This document shows positions 48,040 through 56,700 of a stretch of 64,000 nucleotides of DNA, in pieces. The DNA comes from DASSUW01 sp963806395. GTDB taxonomy: Bacteria > Actinomycetota > Thermoleophilia > Solirubrobacterales > Solirubrobacteraceae. Position 1 is the stretch's first letter, and every line of letters starts with the position of its first letter. Position numbers and translations under genes: made by a program. The DNA lies in the NCBI GenBank assembly GCA_963806395.1, contig CAWDYI010000003.1, forward strand, positions 1-64,000, given 5' to 3'. The notes beneath the pieces were generated by a model. The model did no database searches. It was not told the origin of the DNA and saw only the letters and a program-made list of their open reading frames with translations.

Positions 48040-48658
48040 CGTGCTGGCGCGCATCCGCGGCGCGCTCGGGTCCGGCGTGGAGCCGCCGGAGGTGCCGCGG
48101 GCGTATCGCGGTCCGGGCGCGGCGGGGGAGACCGGATCGGCCGCGATCGTCGACCGCTTCTGCGAGCGCGTGGCGGAGTACCAGGCGACGGTCACGCGCG
48201 TGACCGCCGCCGAGCTGCCGGACACCGTCGCGTCGCTGTGCCGGGCGCGCGGCGCGCAGCGGATCGCGGTGCCGCCGGGCGGCCCCGACGTGCTGGCCGG
48301 CGTCGAGATCGTGGTCGACGAGCCGGCGCTGTCGGCGCAGGCGCTCGACCAGCTCGACGGCGTGCTGACCGGCTGCGCGCTGGCGATCGCCGAGACCGGC
48401 ACGATCGTGCTCGACGGCGGCGAGCGCTCCGGCCGCCGGGCGCTCACGCTGGTCCCGGACTGGCATGTGTGCGTCGTCGAGGCGGATGCGGTGGTGGCCG
48501 GCGTGCCGGATGCCGTCGCGACGCTCGCGGGGGCCGCCGCCGAGGGGCGCCCGATCACTTTGGTGTCGGGGCCGAGCGCGACGTCGGACATCGAGCTCGA
48601 CCGCGTCGAGGGCGTCCACGGCCCGCGGAACCTCGACGTGATAGTCGTCTCGGCATGA
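48020..48658 (+). CDS. lutC: lactate utilization protein C
   Basis: The 212-residue LUD-domain protein has ALAIAETGTIVLDGGERSGRRALTLVPDWHVCVVEAD and SGPSATSDIELDRVEGVHGPR (by position 48380-48630), characteristic of LutC/YkgG. GTG 48020 overlaps the end of lutB by 20 bp. It completes the lutABC set. Confidence 0.93.
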   Translation: MSAARADVLARIRGALGSGVEPPEVPRAYRGPGAAGETGSAAIVDRFCERVAEYQATVTRVTAAELPDTVASLCRARGAQRIAVPPGGPDVLAGVEIVVDEPALSAQALDQLDGVLTGCALAIAETGTIVLDGGERSGRRALTLVPDWHVCVVEADAVVAGVPDAVATLAGAAAEGRPITLVSGPSATSDIELDRVEGVHGPRNLDVIVVSA

Positions 48659-49443
48659 CGCAATCCGACAAGGCTGCGGCGTTCCGCGCGCTGCACGACG
48701 GCGACCCGTTCGTGATCCCGAATCCGTGGGACGCCGGCTCGGCGCGGATGTTCGAGGCGCTCGGATTCAAGGCGCTCGCGACGACGAGCTCGGGCTTCGC
48801 CTTCACGCTCGGGCGCGCGGACGGCGGCGTGACGCTCGACGAGGTCGTCGACCACGCGCAGCTGCTGGACCGCGCGACGGGCCTGCCCGTCTCGGTCGAC
48901 CTCGAGAACGGCTACGGGCCGGCGCCCGAGGAGGCGGCGAGGGCCGTCACGCGCGCCGCCGGGGCCGGTGCCGTCGGCGGGTCGATCGAGGACTGGGACG
49001 CCGAGTCCGGCCTGTACGCGCCCGAGCACGCGGCGGAGCGGGTGGCCGCGGCCGTCGAGGCGGCGCGGGCGCTGGACTTCCCGTTCACGCTCACCGCCCG
49101 CGCCGAGAACCACATTCGCGACAACCCGGATCTCGACGACACGATCGCCCGGCTCCAGGCCTACGAGCGCGCCGGCGCCGACGTGCTGTACGCGCCCGGG
49201 CTGCGCAACGGCGACGAGATCCGCGCGATCTGCGACGCCGTGTCCCGGCCGGTGAACGTGCTCGCCCACGCGGGCCTGTCGATGCGCGAGATCACGGACG
49301 CGGGCGGTCACCGCGTCAGCGTCGGCGGCGCGCTGACGTGGGTGGCGATCGCGGCCGCCGCGGCGGCCGCGAAAGAGATCCGCGACTCCGGCGACTTCTC
49401 GTCGCTCGGCGTCGACGAGCCGATCGACGAGTGGCTCGCGTAG
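48655..49443 (+). CDS. PEP mutase / isocitrate lyase family enzyme
   Basis: The 262-residue TIM barrel has IPNPWDAGSARMFEALGFKALATTSSG, VSVDLENGYG, GGSIEDWD and TARAENHIRD, typical of the PEP-mutase/methylisocitrate-lyase superfamily. Such proteins break or form C-C or P-C bonds on 2-oxo acids, for example oxaloacetate decarboxylase or 2-methylisocitrate lyase. It overlaps lutC (ATGA), so it probably handles a C3-C4 acid together with lactate oxidation. The exact substrate cannot be called. Confidence 0.87.
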   Translation: MTQSDKAAAFRALHDGDPFVIPNPWDAGSARMFEALGFKALATTSSGFAFTLGRADGGVTLDEVVDHAQLLDRATGLPVSVDLENGYGPAPEEAARAVTRAAGAGAVGGSIEDWDAESGLYAPEHAAERVAAAVEAARALDFPFTLTARAENHIRDNPDLDDTIARLQAYERAGADVLYAPGLRNGDEIRAICDAVSRPVNVLAHAGLSMREITDAGGHRVSVGGALTWVAIAAAAAAAKEIRDSGDFSSLGVDEPIDEWLA

Positions 49444-49444
49444 C

Positions 49445-49546
49445 GCTAAGGGGTGGGATCGAGGGGGGGTGTGTCACGTTTGTTCGATCCTCGTGAACGT
49501 TCGTGAACCACCCCCTCGGTAGCGGCCGACCCCGCCTCCCTTAACG
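49445..49546. terminator. long imperfect dyad between convergent genes
   Basis: The convergent spacer reads CTAAGGGG...GAGGGGGGGTG on the left and CACCCCCTC...CCTCCCTTAA on the right, an imperfect dyad over ~100 bp that could stop transcription from both sides. Its centre holds a direct repeat CGTGAAC-GTT-CGTGAAC (49492-49508) and the palindrome GAACGTTC. Confidence 0.4.
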
Positions 49547-49560
49547 CCGAAGTTCGACCC

Positions 49561-50001
49561 TCAGCCGGCCCGCTCGATCCGGAACGCGAAGCAACCCGGG
49601 CCGGCGAAGTGCGCGTGCAGGAACGCGACGCCGGGCTGGAGCAGCGCGCGGGCGGTGTCGGCGAGCCGGTCGCCCGGCACCACCTCGGCGTCGAGCATCA
49701 TCGCGTCGGCGTCGTAGGCGCGGACCGAGAACTGGCGCCCGTGCACCTGCTCGGGCAGGACCTGCGGCTCCGGCCGGTGGGCCTCGCAGCCGTCTGCGTG
49801 GACGTACACCGGGCCTTCGCCGGTGTACGGGCTGCGCACGGTGAACGGGTCGTACGGCAGCAGGAGCAGGCTGTCGCCGACCTTCGCGTTGCGCAGGCAG
49901 CGGCGGCACGGGCTCGGGCCGTCGGCGACGACCTCGCGCCCGGCCGGGTCACACGGATCGGCGGCGCCCGCGGGGAGCGCCTGGACGATGAACTCGGTCA
50001 T
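49561..50001 (-). CDS. DUF1203 family protein
   Basis: The 146-residue protein has the DUF1203 pattern: FIVQALP at the start, PCRRCLRNAKVGDSLLLLPYDPF, SPYTGEGPVYVHADGC, RAYDADAMMLDAEVVPG, and HAHFAGPGCFAFRIER at the end. The many Cys and His residues suggest metal binding. The function is unknown. Confidence 0.85.
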   Translation of the reverse strand: MTEFIVQALPAGAADPCDPAGREVVADGPSPCRRCLRNAKVGDSLLLLPYDPFTVRSPYTGEGPVYVHADGCEAHRPEPQVLPEQVHGRQFSVRAYDADAMMLDAEVVPGDRLADTARALLQPGVAFLHAHFAGPGCFAFRIERAG

Positions 50002-50039
50002 GCCGGTACAACGGCGCTGACCGCGGCGATGTGAGCGAA

Positions 50040-50072
50040 AGCGCCCGGCGGCCGCCTCGGCCGCCGGGCGCT
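50040..50072 (-). terminator. intrinsic terminator of RTX-like gene
   Basis: A perfect 15-bp stem (50040-50054 with 50058-50072) closes a 3-base loop, eight bases downstream of the stop codon at 50080 in the direction of transcription, and is followed on the minus strand by TTTCGC. The T run is short, as is usual in GC-rich Actinobacteria. Confidence 0.75.
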
Positions 50073-50079
50073 CCCTGCG

Positions 50080-51717
50080 CTACGGCTTCGGGAACCGCAG
50101 CGTGACCTTCACGGTCTTGGTCGTCTGGGCGCCGGCGGCGTTGCGCCCGACGGCCTGGGCCTTGACCTTCAGCCGGCGGTTGCTGGCCAGGTCGGCGGCG
50201 GCGTTCGGCAGCCGGACGGTGACGCGCCGCGCCTTGCCGGTGCGGACGTTGTAACGCGCGCCGGCGAGCAGGGCCTCCACGCGCGAGCCGCCGATCCGCG
50301 CCTTCGCCAGGAGCGTCAGCCGGCCCTTGCAGCCCTCGAGCGCGGTGGTGGAGCAGGACAGCCGGATCCGCGCGCGATGCCGGCCGGTGCTCGTGCGGGT
50401 CACGGTCGCGTTCTTGCGGATGAAGAGCGCGTTCGCGCCGGACCGGGAGCGGCGCACGCTCTCGACGTCGGACGAAACGGCGTCGATCGAGTCGGCGGTC
50501 GCCCGGTCGGTGCCGATGCCGCCGCGGGCGAGGTCGGCAGCGCGGTCGCGGATCGCCAGCGTGTCGTTGCCGTCCTGGCCGTCGACGGCGTCGCTGCCGG
50601 TGCCCGGATCGAGCGTGTCGTTGCCGAGGCCGCCGAAGAACGTGTCGGCCTCGTCGCCGCCGTTGAAGCGGTCGTCGCCCGCGCCGGCGTCCGCCGCGAT
50701 GGCGATCAGGCCACCGACGCCGGGCGCCACGTCGAGCGTGTCGTTGCCGCCGAACGTGTTCAGCTCGAGCACCTCGCTGGTGGCGATGTTCAGGCCGAAC
50801 GGAGCGTTGACGCGGTCGTAGCGCACGATGCCGTTGACGACCTTGACCTGCGAGACGTCGTCGGCCGCGCCGAGGTTGTTCTCGATCCGGTCGAGGCCGG
50901 CCTGCCCGTTCATCACGTCGGTTCCGTCGCCGTTGTTCCAGACCAGCGTGTCGTCGCCGGCGTTGCCGTTGAGGGTGTCGTCGCCGGGGCCGCCGATGAC
51001 GCGGTCACCGCCGCCGCCTGCGGTGATGTCGTCGACGCCGGGGCCGGCGTCGATCGTGATCGGCAGCGTCACGTCCGGCTGGGCCACGAGCCTGTCGTCG
51101 CCGGCGAACGGAGTGAGCTGGAGGCGCTCGGTCGTGGCGATGTCGACGCTGAAGCCGCCGGGGGCCGCGCGGGTGAACAGGACGCGGCCGGCAGCGCCGT
51201 TCGCCACCGTCATGTCGTCGGTCGTGTTGCGACCGGTGATCAGGGTCTCGTCGATGCCGCCGTCACCGTCGTTGGTGTCGGTGCCGTCGCCGTTGTTCCA
51301 CTGCATGAGGTCGTTGCCGTTGCCGCCGTCGATGTCGTCGTTGCCGGTGAAGCCGGTGAGGCGGTCATTGCCCTCGTTGCCGATCAGCTGGTCGTTGTTC
51401 GGGCCACCGACGATGATGTCGTCACCGTCGCCACCGTCGATCGTGAGCGTGGCGGCCGTCGTCAGTGTCTGCACGCCGCCGTCGGTGTCGAAGTCGGTCG
51501 CACTTTCGAAGCCCGCCAGCGTGTTGTGGGTGAGCAGCCCGTCGTCCGAGTCGATGAGGATCGTGTCGGGCGCGGCGTCGCCTGTCAGGACGGCGGTGTC
51601 ACCGGTGACCTGGCCCGTGACGGCGGCGCCGGCCACGGCCGGTAGAGCGAGTGCGGCGGCCGCGGCCATCGTGGCCAGCGTGGCGGTCCGCCGGGCGTTC
51701 TTGCTGCATAGAGACAT
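50080..51717 (-). CDS. secreted RTX-like Ca-binding repeat protein
   Basis: The 545-residue protein has a Sec-type signal peptide (TLATMAAAAALALPAVAGA). Several blocks of GGxGxD-type nonapeptides follow (TIDGGDGDDIIVGGPNND, GNEGNDRLTGFTGNDDIDGGNGND, GGPGDDTLNGNAGDD). A Cys-containing, Arg-rich beta domain (RIRLSCSTTALEGCKGRLTL) closes the C-terminus. RTX repeats fold as Ca-binding beta-rolls outside the cell. Export by Sec rather than a type I system is implied. No enzymatic domain is visible; an adhesive or matrix role is plausible. Confidence 0.85.
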   Translation of the reverse strand: MSLCSKNARRTATLATMAAAAALALPAVAGAAVTGQVTGDTAVLTGDAAPDTILIDSDDGLLTHNTLAGFESATDFDTDGGVQTLTTAATLTIDGGDGDDIIVGGPNNDQLIGNEGNDRLTGFTGNDDIDGGNGNDLMQWNNGDGTDTNDGDGGIDETLITGRNTTDDMTVANGAAGRVLFTRAAPGGFSVDIATTERLQLTPFAGDDRLVAQPDVTLPITIDAGPGVDDITAGGGGDRVIGGPGDDTLNGNAGDDTLVWNNGDGTDVMNGQAGLDRIENNLGAADDVSQVKVVNGIVRYDRVNAPFGLNIATSEVLELNTFGGNDTLDVAPGVGGLIAIAADAGAGDDRFNGGDEADTFFGGLGNDTLDPGTGSDAVDGQDGNDTLAIRDRAADLARGGIGTDRATADSIDAVSSDVESVRRSRSGANALFIRKNATVTRTSTGRHRARIRLSCSTTALEGCKGRLTLLAKARIGGSRVEALLAGARYNVRTGKARRVTVRLPNAAADLASNRRLKVKAQAVGRNAAGAQTTKTVKVTLRFPKP

Positions 51718-51771
51718 GGAGTCCTCCCCTGGAGAAATGCGAGTCCCCCTGAAGACGCCGCCCGGCGCGCT

Positions 51772-51779
51772 CTATTCCC
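51772..51779 (-). promoter_or_regulatory. GGGAATAG motif shared by both RTX-like genes
   Basis: On the minus strand GGGAATAG lies 55 bases before the start codon of this gene. The same octamer occurs at 58444-58451, 62 bases before the other RTX-like gene. It may be part of a shared promoter (-10-like) or the binding site of a common regulator. Confidence 0.35.
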
Positions 51780-52676
51780 CTAATAGGCGGTCGTACGGGC
51801 GCGGTGGCGAGGAATCGCCTTGTAGCGGGGCTCGCCACCGCGGTGCCAGAGCACGTTGTCGACCGCCGTCGCCGTCGTCGAGCCGTGGGCGGCGACCAGC
51901 AGCTCGACGGCATGCAGCGCGCACGCACGGATCTCGACCTCCTCGGGCGAGTCGTGCTCGATCAGCCGCTCGGCGGCGATCCGGCTCACCAGCTCGTCGT
52001 CGAACGCGAGCACGCCGTCGATGCGCAGGACGTGCGGTACGAGATTGTCGGCGAACAACGTGAGCTCGCCCAGGTCGGCCGCCGGCGCGATGCCGGTGAG
52101 CGCGAGGTCGGCGGCGGCGATCTGCGCGCGCTTGAAGAACGGCACGCCCTCGCCGTCGTAGACGGAGACGTCGCGCCACGTCGGCCAGCTCGCGAGTCGC
52201 TCCATCAGGCGCGTGGCCGAGCCGTCGCCGCTGCGGGCGAGCGCCAGGAACGCGCCGCCGTGCTCGTCACGGACCCGCTCGCCCAGCTCGCGCAGATGAA
52301 CCGCGAAGTGCCCGATCAGCTCGTGCGCGGGGTCCTGGCCGACGGCGCCGGAGATCTCCTCGCGCGTCATCGCGGCGAGCGCCTCGGCGGTCCACGGCCC
52401 GTGCGCGCGCAGCCCCGCCTCGACCGTCCGGAAGCCCGACATGCCGGGCGCCTTGCGCAGCGTCGGGAACCAGCCCGAGCCGAAGTTGATCGCGTTCAGC
52501 GTCAGGCTGAACGCCGCCCGCTCCTCGAGCGTCGCGCCCGCCACGTCGGGCGCGGGCGGCGACTCCGCCGCGAGCGTGGCGGCGTACGGCTCGATCGCCT
52601 CATCGACCACGCGAACGTGCCGGCTGCGGGCGGCGACGCGCGCGCAGGCGCTGCGGATGTCACCGGGCAGCGCCAT
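51780..52676 (-). CDS. queuosine salvage protein (Qng1/DUF2419 family)
   Basis: The 298-residue protein carries the conserved segments of queuosine 5'-phosphate N-glycosylase: FSLTLNAINFGSGWFP near the start, FFKRAQIAAADLAL, ELTLFADNLVPHVLRIDGVLAF (by position 52000-52070), EEVEIRACALHAVELL and DNVLWHRG. The family hydrolyses queuosine or its 5'-phosphate to free queuine, allowing salvage from degraded tRNA. It is widespread in eukaryotes and occurs in some bacteria. ATG 52676 overlaps the stop of the DUF1707 gene, so they share an mRNA. Confidence 0.85.
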   Translation of the reverse strand: MALPGDIRSACARVAARSRHVRVVDEAIEPYAATLAAESPPAPDVAGATLEERAAFSLTLNAINFGSGWFPTLRKAPGMSGFRTVEAGLRAHGPWTAEALAAMTREEISGAVGQDPAHELIGHFAVHLRELGERVRDEHGGAFLALARSGDGSATRLMERLASWPTWRDVSVYDGEGVPFFKRAQIAAADLALTGIAPAADLGELTLFADNLVPHVLRIDGVLAFDDELVSRIAAERLIEHDSPEEVEIRACALHAVELLVAAHGSTTATAVDNVLWHRGGEPRYKAIPRHRARTTAY

Positions 52677-53272
52677 CAGGCGCGCGGTGGCTGGCCGAAC
52701 CGCTCGGCGAGGCGGCGGGCGGTGTCCCTGAGCTGGTCGACCAGCCGTGGCTTGCAGCGGACCTTCAGCGTCCCCAGCGCGCCGCCGGCCCGGATCCGTA
52801 CGACCGGGGCGCCCTCCGGGGCGGGACCGGGCAGCCGCAGCTGCTGGCTCGACAGCATGCCGCCGCCCGTGACGACGACGTGGACGCCCTCCGGTACCAG
52901 GATCTCGACCGTTCCGAGCACCGGGACCGCGTGGATCTCGACCTCCGGGCCGGGCAGCACGGCTTCGCGCAGGTCGATCCGGACGGTGCCGAGCACGGCC
53001 GAGAAGCGATTGCGCGGCGCGAGCGGCCAGCGGCCCTCGCGCACCATGCTCGACAGCACGGCGCGATGGCGCTGCTCGGCCTGGTCGACCGCCGCGGCGG
53101 GTGCGAGACCGGCCGTCGCCACCGCCACGTCGTTGCGCGTGCGCGCCGCGTGCACCAGCTCCGCACGCTCGGCGAGGTCCTCGATCGTGAGCCGCCCGTC
53201 GACCGCGGCCTCGCGCAGCAATGCGAGGGCGATGTCGCGGTCGGCGTCGCTCGCGAGCAAGGGCTGTGACAC
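52676..53272 (-). CDS. DUF1707 domain protein
   Basis: The N-terminal ~55 residues are a DUF1707 (SHOCT-like) module (LASDADRDIALALLREAAVDGRLTIEDLAERAELVHAART by position). The C-terminal ~110 residues are a beta-rich domain like the LiaF/DUF2154 fold (VLGTVRIDLREAVL, GTVEILVPEGVHVVVTGGG). I place the start at GTG 53272 (VSQPLLASDADRD); GTG 53293 is also open. It has no membrane helix. It is divergent from pcrA. Confidence 0.8.
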   Translation of the reverse strand: MSQPLLASDADRDIALALLREAAVDGRLTIEDLAERAELVHAARTRNDVAVATAGLAPAAAVDQAEQRHRAVLSSMVREGRWPLAPRNRFSAVLGTVRIDLREAVLPGPEVEIHAVPVLGTVEILVPEGVHVVVTGGGMLSSQQLRLPGPAPEGAPVVRIRAGGALGTLKVRCKPRLVDQLRDTARRLAERFGQPPRA

Positions 53273-53316
53273 CCGAGCAGAGTACTTCCGCACCGCCCGC
53301 TACCGTCACCTGAGGG

Positions 53317-55518
53317 ATGCCTGACACCGCCTCCATCGACGGCCTGCTAGAGGGTCTGAACGAGCCCCAGCGCGACGCCGTCACGCACGGCGAAGGGCCG
53401 CTGCTGATCCTCGCCGGCGCCGGTTCGGGCAAGACCCGCGTGCTCACCCACCGGATCGCCTACCTGCTCCGCACCGGCCAGGCGCGGGCGGACGAGATCC
53501 TGGCGATCACGTTCACGAACAAGGCCGCGCAGGAGATGCGCGAGCGCGTCGAGCTGCTCGTCGGCCGCGCCACCCGCGCGATGTGGGTGATGACGTTCCA
53601 CTCGGCGTGCGCCCGGATGCTCCGCGCCGACGCCCACCGGCTCGGGTACACGCGCCAGTTCACGATCTACGACGCCGCCGACTCACGCCGGCTGATCAAG
53701 AAGTGCCTCGACGATCTCGACATCGACCCGAAGCGCTTCACCCCGCGCGCGATGCAGGGCCAGATCTCCGACGCGAAGAACAAGCTCCGGTCCGCCGACG
53801 ACTACCGCCAGCTCGTCGGCACGTTCTTCGAGCAGACGGCCGCCGACGTGTACGAACAGTACGAGCGCGAGATCCACCGCATGAACGCGATGGACTTCGA
53901 CGACCTGCTCTTCCGCGCGGTGAACCTGCTCGAGCTCTTCCAGGAGGTCCGCGACCGCTACTCCACCGCCTTCCGCTGGATCCTCGTCGACGAGTACCAG
54001 GACACCAACCACGCGCAGTACCGCTGGCTCCAGCTGCTCTCGTCCGAGCACCGGAACCTCGCGGTGGTCGGCGACGACGATCAGTCGGTGTACGGGTTCC
54101 GCGGAGCAGACATCCAGAACATCCTGGGGTTCGAGGAGGACTTTCCGGACGCCCACGTGGTGAAGCTCGAGCAGAACTACCGCTCGACGCAGACGATCCT
54201 CTCCAGCGCCAACGCCGTCGTCGCGAACAACCGTGGGCGCAAGAGCAAGGCGCTGTGGACCGAGATCGGCGAGGGGGATCCGATCCGGGTCCGGGAGCTC
54301 GCGGACGAGCACGCGGAAGCGCGGTTCGTGGCCGCCGAGGTCCAGCGGATGGTCGACGAGGGCGTCTCGCGGAACGAGATCGCCGTCTTCTACCGGACGA
54401 ACGCGCAGTCGCGGGTGCTGGAGGACATGCTCGTGCGGGCCCAGATCGCCTATCAGGTGATCGGCGGCACGAAGTTCTACGACCGGGCGGAGATCAAGGA
54501 CGCAATGGCGTACCTGACGTTCCTGGTGAACCCACAGGACGCGGGCGCGTTCACGCGGATCGCGAACTCGCCGCGCCGGGGGCTGGGGCAGACGTCGCTG
54601 TCTCGCGTCCTGTCGCATGCCGAGACCAACGGCATCCCGGTGTGGGACGCGGCCGCCGATCCCGACTCGGTGACCGCACTCGGCGCCGCCGCGAAGAAGG
54701 CGCTCGGCCGCTTCATGTCGACGATGGAGCGGCTGAACGAGCGGATCGAGGCGGGCACGTCCGTCGGCGACCTGCTGCAGGAGACGCTGAGCGAGTCCGG
54801 CTACCTGGAGGCGCTCGAGGCCGAGCGGACGATCGAGGCGCAGGGGCGGATCGAGAACCTCGAGGAGCTTGTGAGCGTCGGCCGCGAGTACGACGCGACC
54901 GCGCCCGAAGGAGGCTCGCTCGAGGAGTTCCTGCAGCAGATCTCCCTGCTGGCCGACGCCGACAACCTGCGCGACGACGAGGGCCTCGTGACGCTGATGA
55001 CCCTCCACAACGCGAAGGGCCTCGAGTTCCCGATCGTGTTCATCATCGGCATGGAGGACGGCGTCTTCCCGCACTCGCGGGCGCTCGACGAGGGCAGCCT
55101 GGAGGAGGAGCGCCGGCTCGCCTACGTCGGCATCACGCGGGCGATGACCGACCTCACGCTCACCTCCGCCCGGCGCCGCAACTCGTTCGGCGCGAACTCG
55201 TTCGGCGTCCGCTCGCGCTTCATCAACGAGATCCCGCAGGAGCTGACGGATCAGGCGCAGCGCGCCGCCGCCGGCCTCCCGACCGGCCGCGTCGCCTCGT
55301 GGTCGGGGGCCGCCGCCGCTTCCGCGGAGGCCTCCGGCAGCGGCATGAGCGACACCGCCGGCCAGGTCTTCCACCTCGGCGACGACATCGTCCACGCCGC
55401 ATTCGGAGACGGCGTGGTGATCGGCACCGAGCCCGGCGGGATCGTGGTCGCGCGCTTCGCGAGCGACGGCAGCGAGCGCAAACTGATGGCCGACTACGCG
55501 CCGATCCGGCGCCGCTGA
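53317..55518 (+). CDS. pcrA: ATP-dependent DNA helicase PcrA/UvrD
   Basis: The 733-residue SF1A helicase has the motif-1 P-loop AGAGSGKTR (~33-41), Ia ITFTNKAAQEMRERV, II VDEYQDTN, III VVGDDDQSVYGFRGA, IV YRTNAQSR, V TLMTLHNAKGLEFPIVF and VI EERRLAYVGITRAM. The C-terminal ~50 residues form the Tudor-like domain (GDDIVHAAFGDGVVIG) that contacts RNA polymerase. It acts in nucleotide-excision and mismatch repair and removes RecA. Confidence 0.95.
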   Translation: MPDTASIDGLLEGLNEPQRDAVTHGEGPLLILAGAGSGKTRVLTHRIAYLLRTGQARADEILAITFTNKAAQEMRERVELLVGRATRAMWVMTFHSACARMLRADAHRLGYTRQFTIYDAADSRRLIKKCLDDLDIDPKRFTPRAMQGQISDAKNKLRSADDYRQLVGTFFEQTAADVYEQYEREIHRMNAMDFDDLLFRAVNLLELFQEVRDRYSTAFRWILVDEYQDTNHAQYRWLQLLSSEHRNLAVVGDDDQSVYGFRGADIQNILGFEEDFPDAHVVKLEQNYRSTQTILSSANAVVANNRGRKSKALWTEIGEGDPIRVRELADEHAEARFVAAEVQRMVDEGVSRNEIAVFYRTNAQSRVLEDMLVRAQIAYQVIGGTKFYDRAEIKDAMAYLTFLVNPQDAGAFTRIANSPRRGLGQTSLSRVLSHAETNGIPVWDAAADPDSVTALGAAAKKALGRFMSTMERLNERIEAGTSVGDLLQETLSESGYLEALEAERTIEAQGRIENLEELVSVGREYDATAPEGGSLEEFLQQISLLADADNLRDDEGLVTLMTLHNAKGLEFPIVFIIGMEDGVFPHSRALDEGSLEEERRLAYVGITRAMTDLTLTSARRRNSFGANSFGVRSRFINEIPQELTDQAQRAAAGLPTGRVASWSGAAAASAEASGSGMSDTAGQVFHLGDDIVHAAFGDGVVIGTEPGGIVVARFASDGSERKLMADYAPIRRR

Positions 55519-55551
55519 CGCCCGGCCCGAGCCACCCGTAGCATCGCCCGA

Positions 55552-56700
55552 GTGCGCCGACTGGTCGTCTTCACCTGCGTGGTCGTGTTCGTGGACACGA
55601 TGTTCTACGCCGCGATCACGCCGCTGCTGCCCTCGCTCAGCGACCAGTACGACCTGTCCAAGACCGCCGCCGGGGTGCTCGCCGCCGCGTATCCGGCCGG
55701 GACGTTCGTCGGGGCCCTGCCGGGCGGCTGGCTGGCGGCGCGCGTCGGCGTGCGGCCGACCGTGCTGCTCGGCCTTGGCCTGCTGGTGTCGGCGAGCGTC
55801 GTGTTCGCGTTCGCGAACAGCGTCGTGGTGCTCGACATCGCGCGGTTCGCGCAGGGGATCGGCGGCGCGGCGTCATGGGCCGCGGCGCTCGGGTGGCTGA
55901 TCGGGGCGGCTCCGCGCGGCCGGCGCGGGCAGCTGATCGGCACGGCGCTCGCCGCCGCCGTCGCCGGGGCGCTGTTCGGCCCCGTCATCGGCGCCGCCGC
56001 CGACGCGATCGGGTCGAAGCCGGTGTTCGGCGGCATCGCGGCCGTGGGCGTGGGGCTGATGGTGTGGGCGCTGCTGATGCCGGCCGCACGGCCGGGGGTC
56101 GCGACGCCACTCCGGACGATGCTGTGGTCGCTGTTCGACCGGCGCGTGGCGGCCGGCATGTGGCTCACGACGCTGCCCAGCGTGCTGTACGGGACCATCA
56201 GCGTGCTCGGGCCGCTGCGGATGGACGAGCTCGGAGCCGGCACGGCCGCGATCGCCGCCGCCTTCGTCGGCGCCGCCGCGCTGGAGGCGACGGCGGCCCC
56301 GCTGATGGGACGCCTGTCCGACCGGCGCGGCCGCCTCGTACCCAGCGTCATCGGCGTCGCCGCGGGCGGGCTGGCGATGGCCGCGATGCCGTGGCCGGGC
56401 TCCGCGTGGGCGCTCGGCGCGCTGATCGTCCTCGCCGGTCCGGCGATCGGGATCCTCTACACGCCTGCGATGGCGATGCTCAGCGACGGCGCCGAGCGGT
56501 TCGGCGTCGCGCAGGGCTTCGCATTCGGGTTCGTGAACCTCGCGTGGGCCTCGGGCCAGGCGATCGGCGACGCAGGCAGCGCGTGGCTCGCCGACGCAGC
56601 CGGCGACCAGGTCCCGTACCTGATCCTCGCCGGCGTCTGCGCGGTCACCTTCGCTCTGCTCACGCGTGAGCTCTCACGGCGTTCGGCGGCGCCCGTTTAA
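55552..56700 (+). CDS. MFS transporter, probable exporter
   Basis: The 382-residue protein has 12 predicted helices. The signature between helices 2 and 3 is GGWLAARVGVRP; the second half has GRLSDRRGRLVPS. FVDTMFYAAITPLLPSL at the start is typical of multidrug-type 12-TM exporters. The substrate is unknown. The stop codon overlaps that of the convergent RTX-like gene. Confidence 0.88.
   Translation: MRRLVVFTCVVVFVDTMFYAAITPLLPSLSDQYDLSKTAAGVLAAAYPAGTFVGALPGGWLAARVGVRPTVLLGLGLLVSASVVFAFANSVVVLDIARFAQGIGGAASWAAALGWLIGAAPRGRRGQLIGTALAAAVAGALFGPVIGAAADAIGSKPVFGGIAAVGVGLMVWALLMPAARPGVATPLRTMLWSLFDRRVAAGMWLTTLPSVLYGTISVLGPLRMDELGAGTAAIAAAFVGAAALEATAAPLMGRLSDRRGRLVPSVIGVAAGGLAMAAMPWPGSAWALGALIVLAGPAIGILYTPAMAMLSDGAERFGVAQGFAFGFVNLAWASGQAIGDAGSAWLADAAGDQVPYLILAGVCAVTFALLTRELSRRSAAPV

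Noticed and set aside
49495..49502. GAACGTTC as a LexA/SOS box
   Set aside because: Actinobacterial SOS boxes have a 4-base spacer between GAAC and GTTC; here there is none, and the site lies between convergent genes.
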